Shown: one piece after another, positions 16,948-25,464 of the stretch | Position numbering within the stretch: the stretch's first letter is position 1 | Layout of the letters: each line of letters begins with the position of its first letter | From: Phycisphaerales bacterium | GTDB lineage: Bacteria > Planctomycetota > Phycisphaerae > Phycisphaerales > UBA1924 | Direction of reading: 5' to 3' | Length of the DNA stretch: 64,000 nucleotides | Assembly: GCA_030149165.1 (NCBI GenBank) | Contig: JASBRY010000001.1 | Span: 186,001-250,000 of the forward strand | Translations under genes and position numbers: made by a program | Notes under the pieces: generated by a model | Database searches by the model: none | The model's input: only the letters and a program-made list of their open reading frames with translations | Told to the model about the DNA's origin: nothing

Positions 16948-17007
16948 CGATGGCATTCTATTTCTGCTAACTTCGCGTTATGCAGAGAGGCTATCTTGTT
17001 GAAGGAT

Positions 17008-18048
17008 TCAATCCGGCTCACTAGCTCGATCCGCTCTAAGATCGGGATCGAATACGACCCAATCTTGCATCGCGCCTTTTGCATGGTTTCCGAATCCGAA
17101 CCAGAGCGTTCCGTCATTCATCGCGACGCCGGCACCTGAGCTGCGTTGCTGTGGTTCATTTTCGCGCGTGTTTCGCTCCACGATCGGATCTTGACTCAGT
17201 GTTACATTGATCAAGTCTGGAGCGTTGGCTCGTCCATCTGGAGTCCCGCACCAGATCCAGAGTGATTGTCTCTGTTGATCCCACGCGAAGCATGGATTGC
17301 GGACCGCGTTGGTATCGGGGAGCTGCGCGATGTTGTCCCACTGCGGCTCTTTGTCACGCATGTTGAGCGTCCAAATCTGCGAAGACATACTCATGCTCGT
17401 TCCCGAGTCTTGTCCGCTTGCGATGATGAGTGTTCCTGATTCGGTATCGAAGCCGTAGGACATCCCGAATCGTGGGGATGGTTCTTCATCGAACTCTTGT
17501 CGCTCCCATACATACACGCCGTCTTTGAGCTGCGCGACGAAGGTGCCTTCTTGGAGACCTTGCTGTGAAACCCCTCCGAACACAATCAGGTTTCCTGTGG
17601 CTGGATCGGCGGCGAAGGCATGCAGCGCTCGTGCGGATGGAGGATCTTTCTGCTCGATGCGTTCGATGATGATCCGATCATCCTCGATCGTCACTGCGGA
17701 CAATGTGTTTGAGCACGCAAAGGTTTCGTTGTACCCTCCGAACAGCAGGTAGCGATTGTCGCTGATTTGCGCTTGGCGCATTGATCCCGCGGATTCTGGG
17801 AGTTCACCTTCAACGCGCATCGCGGTCCACTCTGCGTCGGATGTATCGAACCTCCACGCGTCTGCGAGCGGCGAGAGCTGCGGCTTGTATCCCGATCCCG
17901 CAAAGATGATGATGTCGTCGTCATGCACAAAGACGGATGTGTGCTCGCGTGGTGCTGGACCTGTGGTGTCGTCCCAGCTGTGCGCATTGACCCATTGGCC
18001 TGGATGCGATGTCGCGAGCGAGGCGATGGTTGTGAGTAGATGAATCAT
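17008..18048 (-). CDS. Exported Kelch-repeat beta-propeller protein
   Basis: A 346-residue protein with a short N-terminal signal-like helix (MIHLLTTIASLATS) followed by repeated Kelch blades: IIIFAGSGY, YLLFGGYNE, LIVFGGVSQQG, LIIASGQDS, each with following W and R positions. It probably folds as a five- to seven-bladed propeller outside the inner membrane. The ATG at 18048 overlaps the TGA of the upstream epimerase gene (ATGA, 18045-18048), so it is translationally coupled as the last gene of a three-gene operon. Binding partner unknown. Confidence 0.78.
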   Translation of the reverse strand: MIHLLTTIASLATSHPGQWVNAHSWDDTTGPAPREHTSVFVHDDDIIIFAGSGYKPQLSPLADAWRFDTSDAEWTAMRVEGELPESAGSMRQAQISDNRYLLFGGYNETFACSNTLSAVTIEDDRIIIERIEQKDPPSARALHAFAADPATGNLIVFGGVSQQGLQEGTFVAQLKDGVYVWERQEFDEEPSPRFGMSYGFDTESGTLIIASGQDSGTSMSMSSQIWTLNMRDKEPQWDNIAQLPDTNAVRNPCFAWDQQRQSLWIWCGTPDGRANAPDLINVTLSQDPIVERNTRENEPQQRSSGAGVAMNDGTLWFGFGNHAKGAMQDWVVFDPDLRADRASEPD

Positions 18049-19238
18049 CCCTCAGACTCGCGCTCGTTCCAGAGTTTGAGCACTTCTTGCTCGCGTTGTG
18101 CGGGGAGTCCGCCTCGGATTCGTTGGAGCCATTGGGTGTGTTGTTCTTCGCCGTACTGGTCGAGGATTTCTGGACCTCGTGTTTTGTAGTAGTTGAGCGC
18201 GTTCCAGTGGGAGTCTTCGAGTGATCGTGTTTTGAGTCCGGCTTTAATGGATTTGGCGGTCGAGATCTGACCTTGCCCTTGGTATCCCTCGGCTGAGTTG
18301 GGGACCCACGCGGGCATGTGTTGCCAAGCGTTCACGCCATTGGCGGCGAGGAAGTCCGCATCGACCCACTCGATCTTGGTATCGACATCAAGGTGCTTCT
18401 TCGCGACGCGCGTTGCGGATTCGACCATGTCCTTGCTGGTCCATTGACCTGCTGGGGAGATGCCGTTGTATGCGCCCATGTGTTTTTGCTCGATGCAGTG
18501 GATGGTGAAGTCTCCGAGATCGCGGACATCGATGACTTGGATGAAGTCTTCGCCGCTGCCTGGACCGATCATGGTGCCGCCCTCGCTGGCGCGGACGGAC
18601 CAGTAGGTGAAGCGTCCGGTGGTGTCGCGATCTCCGACGATGAGTCCTGGACGGATCACGCAGACCTTCCCTGGGAAGCGTTCTTCCGCGGCGGCTTCGA
18701 CGCGTGCTTTCATCGCGCCGTAGTGGACGCCCACTTCTCTGTGTGTCGTGATTCCTGCGGCGATTTCGTCGGAGACGGTTGCGAGCTCGCCTGTCTCGTC
18801 CATCCCTGGATTGGTGCGGGACGCGTAGACGGAGGTGGTGGAGATGACGACATACTGTCCCATGATCGGGAGGAGGATGTCCATCGTATCGGTGACGGTT
18901 TTAGGGACATAGGTGAAGGTGTCGATCACGGCGTCGAACTTGCGTCCATCGGCGACAAGTTTCTCGAGTCCGGAGAGGTCGGTGTAGCGATCGCCTTGGA
19001 TGTGTTCGATGTCCGGGAACATGTCAGGCGCGGTTTGTCCACGATTAAACAGCGTCACATTGTGTCCATGATCGAGGGCGCGCTGGACCATCTTGGGTCC
19101 GGCGAATCCGGTGCCTCCGAGCATGAGGATGTTGAGCTTCTTGGGCTTGAACATTCCTGATGCCAAAGCGGAAGGGGCAAGGGCGGCGCCGATGGTGAGG
19201 GCGCTGGCTTCGGTGATGAACTCGCGGCGGGTTTTCAT
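18045..19238 (-). CDS. Tat-exported NAD-dependent epimerase/dehydratase family protein
   Basis: A 397-residue extended short-chain dehydrogenase-like protein. A twin-arginine signal opens the protein (MKTRREFITEAS...LAPSALASG). The Rossmann motif is LNILMLGGTGFAG, giving GGxGFxG. The Y-x3-K active site is probably HYGAMKARVE. Export of a Rossmann protein by the Tat route suggests it leaves the cytoplasm folded with its cofactor bound. It is paralogous to the cytoplasmic protein at 32793-33812, which shares the GGT(G/Q)F start and the late WVPNSA/WAPAES region. The start overlaps the stop of the upstream transporter gene (ATGA), and its stop overlaps the Kelch gene start. Confidence 0.83.
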   Translation of the reverse strand: MKTRREFITEASALTIGAALAPSALASGMFKPKKLNILMLGGTGFAGPKMVQRALDHGHNVTLFNRGQTAPDMFPDIEHIQGDRYTDLSGLEKLVADGRKFDAVIDTFTYVPKTVTDTMDILLPIMGQYVVISTTSVYASRTNPGMDETGELATVSDEIAAGITTHREVGVHYGAMKARVEAAAEERFPGKVCVIRPGLIVGDRDTTGRFTYWSVRASEGGTMIGPGSGEDFIQVIDVRDLGDFTIHCIEQKHMGAYNGISPAGQWTSKDMVESATRVAKKHLDVDTKIEWVDADFLAANGVNAWQHMPAWVPNSAEGYQGQGQISTAKSIKAGLKTRSLEDSHWNALNYYKTRGPEILDQYGEEQHTQWLQRIRGGLPAQREQEVLKLWNERESEG

Positions 19239-20563
19239 GTTGTGATTTCCTGTGGTTGAACTTTGGTGTGCGTTGTTTGTGATACCGATGATGATCGTCT
19301 GTGTTGCATGAGCGCCAGCGAGATCGCGAGGCCTGACCAGAGAACCGCCAACGGCGCGGTGACCATGACCATCCCCCAGATCCCGATCGTCGCAGCGGCG
19401 AGTGCGTTCTCGATTCCCGCGCCCGCGACATCGCCCCCTCGATAGAGGAAGACATCGATGATGGGTTTGGCTTTGAATTTTTCTTGTCTTGACACGACAG
19501 AGAATAAGGTTTCGCGCGCCGGACGGATGATCGCGTAGCGGCTCGCGCGGTGGATCGCGTTGAAGGTGGCGAAGACGGCGAAGATCTGCCAACCCTCGAC
19601 ATTGGGTCGCGAGGAGATCCATCCGAGTGCCGTGAATCCCGCGAGGGTGATGAACGGGAGGACGCAGAGTGTGATCCCGATCCCGAGTCGCTTGATCAGC
19701 TGCGCCGTGACGAAGAGTTGCACGAGCAGTGTCGCGAGCTGCGTCCACATATCCAGCTGCGCGAAGAGCGCGACGCGCTGGGTGAGTTCTTCCTCGGCGT
19801 CGGCGACGATGTTTGCTTGCGTGAAGTAGATCAGCGTGGAGCTGATGGCAATGAAGGTGATGTACAGTCCGATCCCGAGCAGGTATGGGGATCGGAGTAG
19901 AGCTTTGGCGCCCTCGTGCCATGACCCACCGATGGGCTGGTGATGGTGTTCTTGTGTTTGATGCGCGACGGGTTTGACTCGGCGCATGATCTGCACCGCG
20001 ATCTCGAAGCACACGCAAGCGCCGAGCATCTGGAAAATCGGTCCGATGAGATCAGCGGTGTTCCACGCCGTGAATGATCCGAGCAGAGCGCCGAGTGTCC
20101 CCCCCACCCCGATGGAGGGGTAAAGTTTCTTTGCCTCTTCGAGCGTCCAGGAGTCGGCCATGAATCCCCAGAAGACTGAGACCATAAAGAGGTTGATGAC
20201 GGAGAGCCAAACATAAAACACATATCCGGAGTAGAGCTTGTACTCCTGCGGCAGTGCTTTGATGGAGATGACAAATACAACCAGACATGCGATGACAACG
20301 CGGTATCCGATCGTCATGAAACGCCTTGGGTTCGCTCTGCTGACGAGTGATCCGAACGCGAGGGTGATGATGAGCGAGACGATGCAGGTGGTGACGAACA
20401 ACCAGCGGAGGTCGCTCATGGAGCGCTGCACTCCCATGGCCTCTCTCAGCGGCCTGAGTAGGAAGTAGCCGTAGAGGAGCATGAAGAAGATCGCACCGGA
20501 GAGGACGATCTTCGGGAGGTTGCTTGCACGCGGATGTGGTGATGTGTCCTGTGTGTTGTTCAT
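19235..20563 (-). CDS. Npt1/Npt2-like (ATP/ADP translocase family) membrane transporter
   Basis: A 442-residue integral membrane protein with about 11-12 hydrophobic helices. The first helix region IFFMLLYGYFLLRPLREAMG and the later FAVFATFNAIHRASRYAIIRPARETLFS and EKFKAKPIIDVFLYRGGD segments resemble the TLC/Npt nucleotide-transporter-like branch of the major facilitator superfamily, known from intracellular parasites but also with free-living bacterial homologues of unknown substrate. It heads a tightly coupled operon with a Tat-exported epimerase-like protein and a Kelch protein. Transport of nucleotides is not demonstrated by the sequence. Confidence 0.75.
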   Translation of the reverse strand: MNNTQDTSPHPRASNLPKIVLSGAIFFMLLYGYFLLRPLREAMGVQRSMSDLRWLFVTTCIVSLIITLAFGSLVSRANPRRFMTIGYRVVIACLVVFVISIKALPQEYKLYSGYVFYVWLSVINLFMVSVFWGFMADSWTLEEAKKLYPSIGVGGTLGALLGSFTAWNTADLIGPIFQMLGACVCFEIAVQIMRRVKPVAHQTQEHHHQPIGGSWHEGAKALLRSPYLLGIGLYITFIAISSTLIYFTQANIVADAEEELTQRVALFAQLDMWTQLATLLVQLFVTAQLIKRLGIGITLCVLPFITLAGFTALGWISSRPNVEGWQIFAVFATFNAIHRASRYAIIRPARETLFSVVSRQEKFKAKPIIDVFLYRGGDVAGAGIENALAAATIGIWGMVMVTAPLAVLWSGLAISLALMQHRRSSSVSQTTHTKVQPQEITT

Positions 20564-20657
20564 CCTGCGGAGTGGGTGTACTCAGGACTGTTCTGGAAGG
20601 TTGCGGAATCTGAACAAATGATGCGCAAATGGGTGAAATCAGCACTATCGTGGGGAG

Positions 20658-21587
20658 ATGGAAGATCGATCAGACAACCCGAACGAGCCGCTCCGCGCGG
20701 CGATCTTTCTGGATCGGGACGACACAGTGAATGTCAACGCGGATCTTCCCGAGGCGGCGTGGGAAGGGGTGAAATGGGGTGACCTGCTCAAACCTGAGTA
20801 CGCGATCCTGATCGATGGGGCACGAGAGGCACTCATCGCGCTCAAGCAAGCGGGGTACGCGCTCGTGGTCATCACCAATCAAGGCGGGCTTGCACGCGGC
20901 GGCGGGACGACGCGGGATGTTGAAGCGGTGAACGATGCGCTGCGTCGCAAACTCAATGAATCGAGTGATGGGGTGTTTGGTGAGCAGTTGATCGATGCGT
21001 GGTACTTTGCGCCGCATCACGCGGAGGGGGTGGTGCCGCCGTATGACTGTGATCATGAGTGGCGCAAACCCAACGGCGGGATGATCCGCGCCGCGTGCGA
21101 AGAACTGGGTCTCGATGCGAGCAAGTCGTGGATGATCGGGGACAAGCAGCGCGACCTCGACGCGGGGATCGATGCTGGGGTTCCCAAGGAGCACACAATC
21201 CAGGTGGGTCCGCGCGGGTCGCACGCGGATCTGATGTCCGCGGCGGAGGAGATCCTGACTGAGCCGGAGGGATCGGGGAGCACGGTTGATGCGCATCCGA
21301 AGATTGTTCCCGGCACGCGCGTGGTGCTGCACTCGACGGATGAGGCGTTCATCCCGATGGCGGATCAACGCACACGCGAGATGGTCGAAGCGGTCGCGCG
21401 CGGCATCGCGGAGCGCACAGGGATCGAGGTGCACGAACTGAACATCGATGAACGGCAGATCGAGGTCGTGCTCGGCGTGCACAAGCTCGCGGCACTCGCG
21501 TTCATGGCGCAGCTGCGACGCGACACGAATCGTTGGCACGAGCGCCACTTTGGTGTGCCATTGTGGTCGATCGACAGGGACTGGTGA
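20658..21587 (+). CDS. gmhB: HAD-family heptose-bisphosphate phosphatase (GmhB-like) with an extra C-terminal domain
   Basis: A 309-residue protein. The N-terminal 190 residues are a HAD-IIIA phosphatase: LDRDDTVN with the nucleophile and acid Asp, ITNQGG, RKPNGGMI with the conserved Lys, and MIGDKQRDLDAG with the metal Asp. This matches GmhB, which removes the 7-phosphate from heptose bisphosphate on the path to ADP-heptose. The zinc loop is altered: the usual set of Cys ligands is replaced by PHHAEG...DCDHEW, with one Cys and three His. Residues about 205-309 are an extra domain I do not recognise. The stop overlaps the heptosyltransferase start (TGATG), supporting an LPS-core role. Confidence 0.8.
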   Translation: MEDRSDNPNEPLRAAIFLDRDDTVNVNADLPEAAWEGVKWGDLLKPEYAILIDGAREALIALKQAGYALVVITNQGGLARGGGTTRDVEAVNDALRRKLNESSDGVFGEQLIDAWYFAPHHAEGVVPPYDCDHEWRKPNGGMIRAACEELGLDASKSWMIGDKQRDLDAGIDAGVPKEHTIQVGPRGSHADLMSAAEEILTEPEGSGSTVDAHPKIVPGTRVVLHSTDEAFIPMADQRTREMVEAVARGIAERTGIEVHELNIDERQIEVVLGVHKLAALAFMAQLRRDTNRWHERHFGVPLWSIDRDW

Positions 21588-22729
21588 TGAGTGATCGTCC
21601 ATTGAGATTACTGATCGTGCTGCCCTCTTGGGTGGGTGATGTGGTGATGGCGACGCCTGCGATTCGGCGGATCCGTGATGCGATGCCTGGGATATTCATC
21701 GGCGCGCTGTGTAGACCTGGGATTGATCAGTTGATTGGTGCTGGGGGTAGCGAGTCCGATCTGTTTGATGAGGTGCATGTGTTTGTGCCTCATGGGATGA
21801 TGGCGACGAAGAAGGCGGCGGCGAAGGTGCGCCCTCGGCGCTACGACACGGCGCTGCTGATGACGAACTCGTTCTCAACAGCGCTGACGACGCGGATCGC
21901 GTTTATCCCCAGACGAATCGGGTACGAGCGAGACGGACGCGGGATGCTGCTGACGGACAAGGTGATCCCGCCGAGGAATCCGGATCGGTCGTGGAAGATG
22001 GTCCCGGCGGTGGATTACTACTGGAACCTCGCTTCGTATCTGCTTGATGAGACGCTGGTGGATTGGTCGGTGCATGCGCCAACAGATTGTGTGTCGATGC
22101 CATTGGCGCTGCCTAGTGGGGTGCGGATGGAGCTGCCAATCTCGCAAGCGGATCAGTCGAAGTGTGATGAGATTCTGAGCGCTGCGGGTGTTGATGGTCC
22201 CTACGCGATCCTGAATCCCGGCGGGAACAACGAGGCGAAGCGTTGGCCCGCGGATCGGTTCGCGAAGCTCGCGGACTGGTTGCATGCCGAGCATGGGCTC
22301 GCGGTGCTCCTCAATGGATCTCCAGCAGAATCCGAGTTGATTAATGAGATCCGTTCACACAGCGCGAGTGATCCGGTTTCGCTGCCGGCGCTTGGGAACA
22401 CGCTTGGGGGGCTCAAGGCGATCTGCAAGGGGGCGCGGATCATGGTGACCAACGACACGGGACCTCGGCACATCGCGGCGGCGATGGGAACGCCGCTCGT
22501 CACGCTGTTTGGTCCGACGGATCCGAGATGGACAACGATTCCAGTACAAGCATTGCCTGACGGACGCGACAGCGAGGTGGTTCTGGTCGCGGATCCGACG
22601 CTCGATGCGCGTGAATCAGCGAACGATCATCCGGAGCGCTGTGCCGTGGATCGGATCGAGCTGGAGCGCGTGGAGCAGGCGGTTGAGTTCCTGTTGAAGA
22701 ATAACTCGTCTGCTTCTGCAGAAGTTTGA
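21587..22729 (+). CDS. Glycosyltransferase family 9 (heptosyltransferase II-like)
   Basis: A 380-residue cytoplasmic glycosyltransferase. It starts LLIVLPSWVGDVVMATPA, the classic GT9 N-terminal loop with catalytic Asp, and has YAILNPGGNNEAKRWPADRF (donor phosphate binding) and IMVTNDTGPRHIAAAMGTP (ADP-heptose site) in the second domain. It adds heptose to the LPS inner core. ATG 21587 overlaps the upstream phosphatase stop by one base and matches the family N-terminus; an upstream in-frame start is rejected. Phosphatase and transferase side by side make the substrate assignment to heptose more likely. Confidence 0.88.
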   Translation: MSDRPLRLLIVLPSWVGDVVMATPAIRRIRDAMPGIFIGALCRPGIDQLIGAGGSESDLFDEVHVFVPHGMMATKKAAAKVRPRRYDTALLMTNSFSTALTTRIAFIPRRIGYERDGRGMLLTDKVIPPRNPDRSWKMVPAVDYYWNLASYLLDETLVDWSVHAPTDCVSMPLALPSGVRMELPISQADQSKCDEILSAAGVDGPYAILNPGGNNEAKRWPADRFAKLADWLHAEHGLAVLLNGSPAESELINEIRSHSASDPVSLPALGNTLGGLKAICKGARIMVTNDTGPRHIAAAMGTPLVTLFGPTDPRWTTIPVQALPDGRDSEVVLVADPTLDARESANDHPERCAVDRIELERVEQAVEFLLKNNSSASAEV

Positions 22730-22766
22730 TTGATTCACGACGCGTTTGTGGACTAGGGTTGCGTTG

Positions 22767-23189
22767 ATGCGATCCGATCGGATTCATTTTGTTACGACAG
22801 CGATTTTCGCGCTCGGCTTTGTGCTTGCGGGGTCGGGATGGTCGTCCGTGCTGTCGACGATGATGAATCAGCGTCCATCGTGGTCGGTGTGTGGACAGGA
22901 GATGTGCTCGTGTCTCAAGCCGATTGACAATGAGCCGGCGTGTCCGCTGTGTGCAGCGGGACTGATGGATCCTTCTGAGATGGATTCGGGTTGTGATTCA
23001 GACATCGAACCCACGACGCCGACTCGGCGCGTCCCGAAGAACAACGCGTCGATTGATGCGCTCGGCGGCGCGGGGACCAATGTCGCGATCGCGTTCTTTG
23101 TTGGAACGATGATGTCGCGCACAAACATGGATCTTGGATTGGACGCTCAGCGGGTCAAGATCGCGATCATCAATGATCGCGTGCCTTAG
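22767..23189 (+). CDS. Small exported Cys-containing hypothetical protein
   Basis: A 140-residue protein with an N-terminal hydrophobic segment (VTTAIFALGFVLAGSGW) that may be a signal peptide or anchor. Two cysteine groups follow: VCGQEMCSCLKP and CPLCAAG, spaced like a small metal or disulfide site. A second hydrophobic segment (GTNVAIAFFVGTMMS) sits after a Pro/Arg-rich linker. ATG 22767 was preferred to an in-frame TTG at 22746. No family recognised. Confidence 0.55.
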   Translation: MRSDRIHFVTTAIFALGFVLAGSGWSSVLSTMMNQRPSWSVCGQEMCSCLKPIDNEPACPLCAAGLMDPSEMDSGCDSDIEPTTPTRRVPKNNASIDALGGAGTNVAIAFFVGTMMSRTNMDLGLDAQRVKIAIINDRVP

Positions 23190-23308
23190 TCGCGTGGGGT
23201 TGAGCTGCCGACGCCGCCGCCTCGCGGCTGAGCTGATCGCTCGTTCTTTACACACACATGGAAACACAATCGGTGCGTTGCAATCGCGCGCATCGGGAGG
23301 TTGCGAAT

Positions 23309-24067
23309 ATGCGATATCAATATCGCGTCCGCGCCGGGTTTACGCTCATCGAGCTGTTGGTGGTCATCGCGATCATCGCGCTGCTGATCGGGATGTTGCT
23401 CCCCTCGCTCTCTGGAGCGCGGGACAGCGCGCGATCGGTCAAGTGTCTCGCTTCGATGCGCTCGCTCGGGATCGCGATGAATCTGTATCTGGATGACAAC
23501 GACGGGGTGTTCCCACGCTCGAAGCACTCGGCGGGGTTCTCAGGTGAGCTCACCTGGGCGCCCCAGATGTTCGAGTACCTCACGGATCAAAGCTTTGAGG
23601 GGGATTCCGATCTCTGGCAGAGCGATTCGTGGTGGAGCGCGACCAACGAGTTCTATCGGTGCGCTCATGATCAGAGAGAGAGCCCGATTGAGCAGCCCGG
23701 TTTGCCGTTTTCGACGGCGGCGGTGAGCTACGGGATGAATGTGTATTACGAGCTGCGGCGAGAAGAGATCGATCCGGGTCGGTTTATGGGTGATCGGTTC
23801 GAGCCGTATCGGAAACGATCGGCGACGCCTCATCCATCAAAGACGATCCTGCTCGGAGAGGTCAAGGACACGCTGAATGTCGACCACATCATGGCTCATT
23901 TCTGGCGCACGCGTGGTGTGCCAGCGGGCTTTGAGGTGGCACACGATCGGCACGGAGACAACGCGGGATACCTGATGCTCGATGGGCACGCTGCGGCGCG
24001 CTCACTTGCTGAGGTGTATGACGCGGACAATGCGCGGGACCAGTGGTATCCCGCGATGGCACAGTAA
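23309..24067 (+). CDS. Prepilin-type N-terminal cleavage/methylation protein (DUF1559-like)
   Basis: A 252-residue pseudopilin-like protein. RAGFTLIELLVVIAIIALLIGMLLPSL is a textbook type IV prepilin signal, cleaved before Phe by PilD. The globular part contains YLDDNDG and ends with H-D-R-H-G-x-N-A-G-Y-L-M-L-D-G-H, fitting the H-x9-DG motif of the large planctomycete pseudopilin families. GGGAGG at 23295-23300 eight bases before ATG 23309 decides the start over an upstream ATG at 23258. Planctomycetes encode many copies; the role may be in a type II secretion-like apparatus or in the surface. Confidence 0.85.
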   Translation: MRYQYRVRAGFTLIELLVVIAIIALLIGMLLPSLSGARDSARSVKCLASMRSLGIAMNLYLDDNDGVFPRSKHSAGFSGELTWAPQMFEYLTDQSFEGDSDLWQSDSWWSATNEFYRCAHDQRESPIEQPGLPFSTAAVSYGMNVYYELRREEIDPGRFMGDRFEPYRKRSATPHPSKTILLGEVKDTLNVDHIMAHFWRTRGVPAGFEVAHDRHGDNAGYLMLDGHAAARSLAEVYDADNARDQWYPAMAQ

Positions 24068-24111
24068 CAAAACGCGTTCAACAGGCGCACTCAATAGAAA
24101 GAAGTTTCATA

Positions 24112-24741
24112 ATGAAGATGATGACAGTATCAATACTCACACTCGTTTCAGGTTCAGCGCTCGCGGGCGTGAGCACCCCCAATGTCTGGGGTCCGATGGA
24201 GCACATCATGCTGACCTTCGACAACGGCGAGGTGCACGCGCATGTCGGGACCGATGCGAGCACTCCCATCGAGATGCAACGCTTTGCAGGCGAGATGTAC
24301 GACGGCGCCGCGAGTGTGCTCAACGACACCTACTACTCCAGTCAATACGGCTGGCTCGCGGACGGGTTCATCAGCCTCGGACAGGAGGAGTTCATGTGGA
24401 TCGAGCATGTCGCATCGACCGCAGGTCTGAATGTGTACGAAGGCGGGCTCCGCATGATGCGTGACATGCATACATACGACGCGATCCAGGGGACCGATGG
24501 TTCCGGCGATGCGTGGAACTGGGGCGGCACGATGGTCCACAACTGGTACAGCGCCGATGCACTGGGCGCGTATGAAGCGACCTACCGCGTGTTTGTGGGT
24601 GACGCGTCAGGGAACGCGTACTCGCAGTACACGAGTGATCTGGTCACGCTGAACTTCAATGCCGTCCCTGCTCCGAGCGCGTTGGGCATGCTCGCGATGG
24701 GTGGATTCGTCGCGTCGCGTAGAAAGCGTGGTGACGCATGA
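24112..24741 (+). CDS. Secreted protein with VPAP-type PEP-CTERM-like tail (first tandem paralogue)
   Basis: A 209-residue exported protein. A signal peptide (MKMMTVSILTLVSGSALAG) is followed by a beta-rich body. The C-terminus VPAPSALGMLAMGGFVASRRKRG has the order expected of a PEP-CTERM-type sorting tail: short motif, hydrophobic helix, Arg/Lys cluster. Such tails direct proteins to an exosortase-like system; no exosortase gene is in the window. The body shares motifs with the next gene: YDGAASVLN, QYGWLA or QFGWLA, GFISL, GTDGS, HNWYS, VFVGD. The stop overlaps the next start (ATGA), so the pair is a coupled duplication. Confidence 0.72.
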   Translation: MKMMTVSILTLVSGSALAGVSTPNVWGPMEHIMLTFDNGEVHAHVGTDASTPIEMQRFAGEMYDGAASVLNDTYYSSQYGWLADGFISLGQEEFMWIEHVASTAGLNVYEGGLRMMRDMHTYDAIQGTDGSGDAWNWGGTMVHNWYSADALGAYEATYRVFVGDASGNAYSQYTSDLVTLNFNAVPAPSALGMLAMGGFVASRRKRGDA

Positions 24742-25373
24742 GAGCGGTCCTCACAACACTCACGATTTGTGCCGGGATCGCTTCGGCGGATGTGCCTCAG
24801 ATGGGTGGTCCGATGAGCCATCTGCTCGTGTCTATTTTCGATCAGCAGGTGTACTTGTCTTTTGAATCACCTCAGATGTCGACCGTTGAGATGCTTCAGA
24901 GCACAAGCACCTACGACGGCGCCGCATCGGTGCTCAATCACACTGGGATCAACTCCCAGTTCGGATGGCTCGCGTTTGGTTTCATCTCGCTCCCATCGCA
25001 GAGCGGCGTCTTCGTCCGCACGCTCGGATCGTCGGAGCATCTCTCTGTGTACTCAGAGTTTGGGTTTGATCCCATTCTTGGGACTGATGGATCGGACTCG
25101 GTCTGGCAATGGGGTGGACAGATGACGCACAACTGGTACTCCAGCGATGTGCGTGGACCACACTGGGCGCAATACGAGGTGTTCGTCGGAGATCTGCTAG
25201 GCAATCCGCTGGACGGATGGGGCAGCGCGACGATCGATCTGCACTTTGAGTTCGGACAGGACCTGAGCGGACGGATCGGATCGCTCGGGAATGTTTCAGT
25301 CGGATCAGTCCCGACTCCGGGCGCATTGTCCGTCCTCGTGATGGTCACCGTTGCGGCTCGTCGGCGTCGTTGA
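24738..25373 (+). CDS. Secreted protein with VPTP-type PEP-CTERM-like tail (second tandem paralogue)
   Basis: A 211-residue paralogue of the preceding gene, starting at ATG 24738 within the ATGA overlap. It has a short signal peptide (LTTLTICAGIASAD) and a body with the shared blocks YDGAASVLN, GWLAFGFISL, GTDGS, QMTHNWYSSD and YEVFVGD. The end, VPTPGALSVLVMVTVAARRRR, is a slightly degenerate sorting tail. A hairpin terminator follows at 25403. The shared motifs G-T-D-G-S and H-N-W-Y suggest a common carbohydrate- or metal-binding surface, but I know of no named family. Confidence 0.7.
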   Translation: MRAVLTTLTICAGIASADVPQMGGPMSHLLVSIFDQQVYLSFESPQMSTVEMLQSTSTYDGAASVLNHTGINSQFGWLAFGFISLPSQSGVFVRTLGSSEHLSVYSEFGFDPILGTDGSDSVWQWGGQMTHNWYSSDVRGPHWAQYEVFVGDLLGNPLDGWGSATIDLHFEFGQDLSGRIGSLGNVSVGSVPTPGALSVLVMVTVAARRRR

Positions 25374-25402
25374 GCTGATCGGTTGATCACAAATCTAGGA
25401 TT

Positions 25403-25440
25403 GAGGGCATCCTTTCCGATTGGATGGGGTGCCCTCTTTA
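25403..25440 (+). terminator. Intrinsic terminator after the VPTP-tailed gene
   Basis: GAGGGCATCC (25403-25412) pairs with GGGTGCCCTC (25427-25436), ten pairs including one G-T, around a 14-base loop. TTTAT follows. It lies 30 bases past the stop at 25373 and before gmk. Confidence 0.65.
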
Positions 25441-25464
25441 TATTGGGTGACTACGCTGAGTTGT

